From: Solirubrobacterales bacterium
GTDB lineage: Bacteria > Actinomycetota > Thermoleophilia > Solirubrobacterales > Solirubrobacteraceae
Direction of reading: 5' to 3'
Assembly: GCA_013696535.1 (NCBI GenBank)
Contig: JACCYI010000192.1
Coordinates: 1 to 13,011 of the forward strand
Length of the DNA: 13,011 bases
Shown here: positions 11,639-13,011 of the stretch, one piece after another
How positions within the stretch are numbered: position 1 is the stretch's first letter
Layout of the letters: every line of letters starts with the position of its first letter
Translations under genes and position numbers: made by a program
The notes under the pieces: model-generated
Database searches by the model: none
Told to the model about the DNA's origin: nothing
What the model saw: only the letters and a program-made list of their open reading frames with translations

Positions 11639-13011
11639 ATGAGCTCCCATCGCCTGCCCGAGCGCGACCGGCCGTGGATGATGCGGACCTACGCAGGTCA
11701 CTCGACCGCCCACAAGTCCAACGAGCTCTACCGGCGCAACCTGGCCAAGGGTCAGACCGGCCTCTCGATCGCGTTCGACCTCCCCACGCAGACGGGCTAT
11801 GACGCCGACCACGAGCTCGCGCGCGGCGAGGTGGGCAAGGTCGGCGTCCCGGTCGCACACGTCGGGGATATGAACACCCTTCTCGACGGCATTCCGCTCG
11901 ACCGGATGAACACGTCGATGACCATCAACGCGACGGCGGCCTGGCTGCTGGCCCTCTACATCGTCGCCGCCGAGGAGACCGGCGTCGCGGCCGCGGACCT
12001 GCAGGGCACGACGCAGAACGACATCATCAAGGAGTACCTGTCACGCGGGACCTACGCGTTCCCGCCGGCGCCCTCGATGCGACTGATCGCCGACATGGTG
12101 GCCTACACCGTGGAGGAGGTCCCGCGCTGGAACCCGGTCAACATCTGCTCGTATCACCTGCAGGAGGCGGGCGCGACGCCCGTTCAGGAGATCGCCTACG
12201 CGATGTCGACGGCGATCGCGGTGCTCGACGAGGTCTCGGCGCGCGTTGGCAGCGACGCGAAGCTGATGGGCAGGGTCTTCGGGCGGATCTCGTTCTTCGT
12301 CAACGCCGGCGTGCGCTTCGTGGAGGAGCACGCGAAGCTGCGCGCGATGTCCGAGCTCTGGGAGGCGCTCGGGTGCGAGCGCTATGGCGTCACCGACCCA
12401 AGGCACCGGCGCTTCCGCTACGGCGTGCAGGTCAACTCGCTCGGGCTCACCGAGGCCCAGCCCGAGAACAACGTGCAGCGCATCGTGCTCGAAGCCCTCG
12501 CGGTGACCCTCGGTCGCAACGCGCGGGCGCGAGCCATCCAGCTGCCGGCCTGGAACGAGGCACTCGGGCTCCCCCGGCCGTGGGATCAGCAGTGGTCCCT
12601 GCGCATTCAGCAGGTGCTCGCCTATGAGACCGACCTGCTCGAATACCCCGACCTCTTCGAGGGCTCCGTGGTCATGGAGGGGCTCGTCTCAGAGCTGCTC
12701 GAGGGTGCGCGCGCCGAGATGGCGCGCGTCGCGGAGCACGGCGGCGCGGTGGAAGCGGTTCCGTACATGAAGGCCTCGCTGGTGGAGGCGCACCGGGCAC
12801 GGATCGCGCGGATCGAGGCCGGCGAGCAGATCGTGGTGGGTCAGAACCGATTCGCGGAGTCAGAGGAGTCCCCGCTGACGGCTGACGCCCAAGGTGGGAT
12901 CATGGTGGTCGATCCCGAGGTCGAGGCTGAAGCCAAGCTGGCGCTGGAGGCCTGGCGCGCCGGTCGCGACGCCGACGCGGTGCGCAACGCCCTCGCCGAG
13001 CTGACCCGGGT
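11639..13011 (+). CDS. ecm: Ethylmalonyl-CoA mutase (MeaA-type), N-terminal part (3' end outside window)
   Basis: 457 residues are visible and the frame runs off the end. The sequence closely follows the MeaA-type mutases: RTYAGHSTAHKSNELYR, LAKGQTGLSIAFDLPTQTGY, DHELARGEVGKVGVP, MNTSMTINATAAWLLALY, GTTQNDIIKEYLSRGTY, NICSYHLQEAGATP, VQVNSLGLTEAQPENNVQRI, LPAWNEALGLPRPWDQQW. Y172 and H173 match the substrate-binding Tyr-His pair of methylmalonyl-CoA mutase. Ethylmalonyl-CoA mutase is adenosylcobalamin-dependent and converts (2R)-ethylmalonyl-CoA to methylsuccinyl-CoA. The C-terminal B12-binding DxHxxG domain should lie beyond 13011. MeaA-type rather than methylmalonyl-CoA mutase is favoured by the overall match and by ccr about 3.7 kb upstream, but substrate choice is not proven. 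Confidence 0.88.
   Translation, partial: MSSHRLPERDRPWMMRTYAGHSTAHKSNELYRRNLAKGQTGLSIAFDLPTQTGYDADHELARGEVGKVGVPVAHVGDMNTLLDGIPLDRMNTSMTINATAAWLLALYIVAAEETGVAAADLQGTTQNDIIKEYLSRGTYAFPPAPSMRLIADMVAYTVEEVPRWNPVNICSYHLQEAGATPVQEIAYAMSTAIAVLDEVSARVGSDAKLMGRVFGRISFFVNAGVRFVEEHAKLRAMSELWEALGCERYGVTDPRHRRFRYGVQVNSLGLTEAQPENNVQRIVLEALAVTLGRNARARAIQLPAWNEALGLPRPWDQQWSLRIQQVLAYETDLLEYPDLFEGSVVMEGLVSELLEGARAEMARVAEHGGAVEAVPYMKASLVEAHRARIARIEAGEQIVVGQNRFAESEESPLTADAQGGIMVVDPEVEAEAKLALEAWRAGRDADAVRNALAELTR

Noticed and set aside
12041..12627. Open frames on either strand within the mutase gene
   Set aside because: The region is continuous with highly conserved mutase sequence on the plus strand; the others are compositional shadows.
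1..13011. Frequent CTCGAG hexamers across the window as a possible motif
   Set aside because: They mostly occur in coding frames as Leu-Glu or similar codon pairs favoured by high-GC codon usage, without regular spacing or an intergenic preference.

Overview
This window comes from a high-GC genome with dense genes, strong GC bias at third codon positions, frequent GTG starts and many 1-7 bp gene overlaps. Its gene content points to an actinobacterium: a DnaQ/GIY-YIG fusion nuclease, ClpS, crotonyl-CoA carboxylase/reductase and a MeaA-type mutase. A deep-branching group such as Thermoleophilia is a guess; no rRNA or other marker fixes it. There are no tRNAs, CRISPR arrays, insertion sequences or phage genes, and no gene-free stretch above about 140 bp.

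Left part (1-4266). The 3' end of an ABC-type substrate-binding protein gene converges, 3 bp apart, with a two-gene minus-strand unit: a degenerate response-regulator receiver domain and an unidentified 124-aa protein. A small plus-strand ORF without an obvious start overlaps ygfZ. The ygfZ stop overlaps the stop of a convergent gene for a 574-aa DEDDh exonuclease fused to a UvrC-like GIY-YIG module.

Middle (4404-8321). A lipoprotein-like gene, an alpha/beta hydrolase gene and a CorA-type transporter gene are joined by 1-bp overlaps and probably form one translationally coupled operon. After a 63-bp gap come ccr (crotonyl-CoA carboxylase/reductase) and a coupled 117-aa protein that may have a dimeric alpha/beta-barrel fold.

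Right part (8336-13011). A TetR-family regulator gene sits under a strong-looking, nearly leaderless promoter with an inverted repeat over the -10. A matching inverted repeat lies in front of the adjacent 14-TM-type MFS exporter gene, which suggests a self-contained efflux switch. On the minus strand a metallo-beta-lactamase-fold hydrolase gene is followed by clpS. Only 20 bp separates the hydrolase start from the divergent start of a MeaA-type ethylmalonyl-CoA mutase gene, which runs off the window.

ccr and the MeaA-type mutase catalyse two steps of the ethylmalonyl-CoA pathway: crotonyl-CoA to ethylmalonyl-CoA, then, after epimerisation, to methylsuccinyl-CoA. The genes between them look unrelated. 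I see no unmistakable new defence or mobile system. The most testable leads are the paired TetR operators, the protein coupled to ccr, and the very compact divergent start region of ecm.
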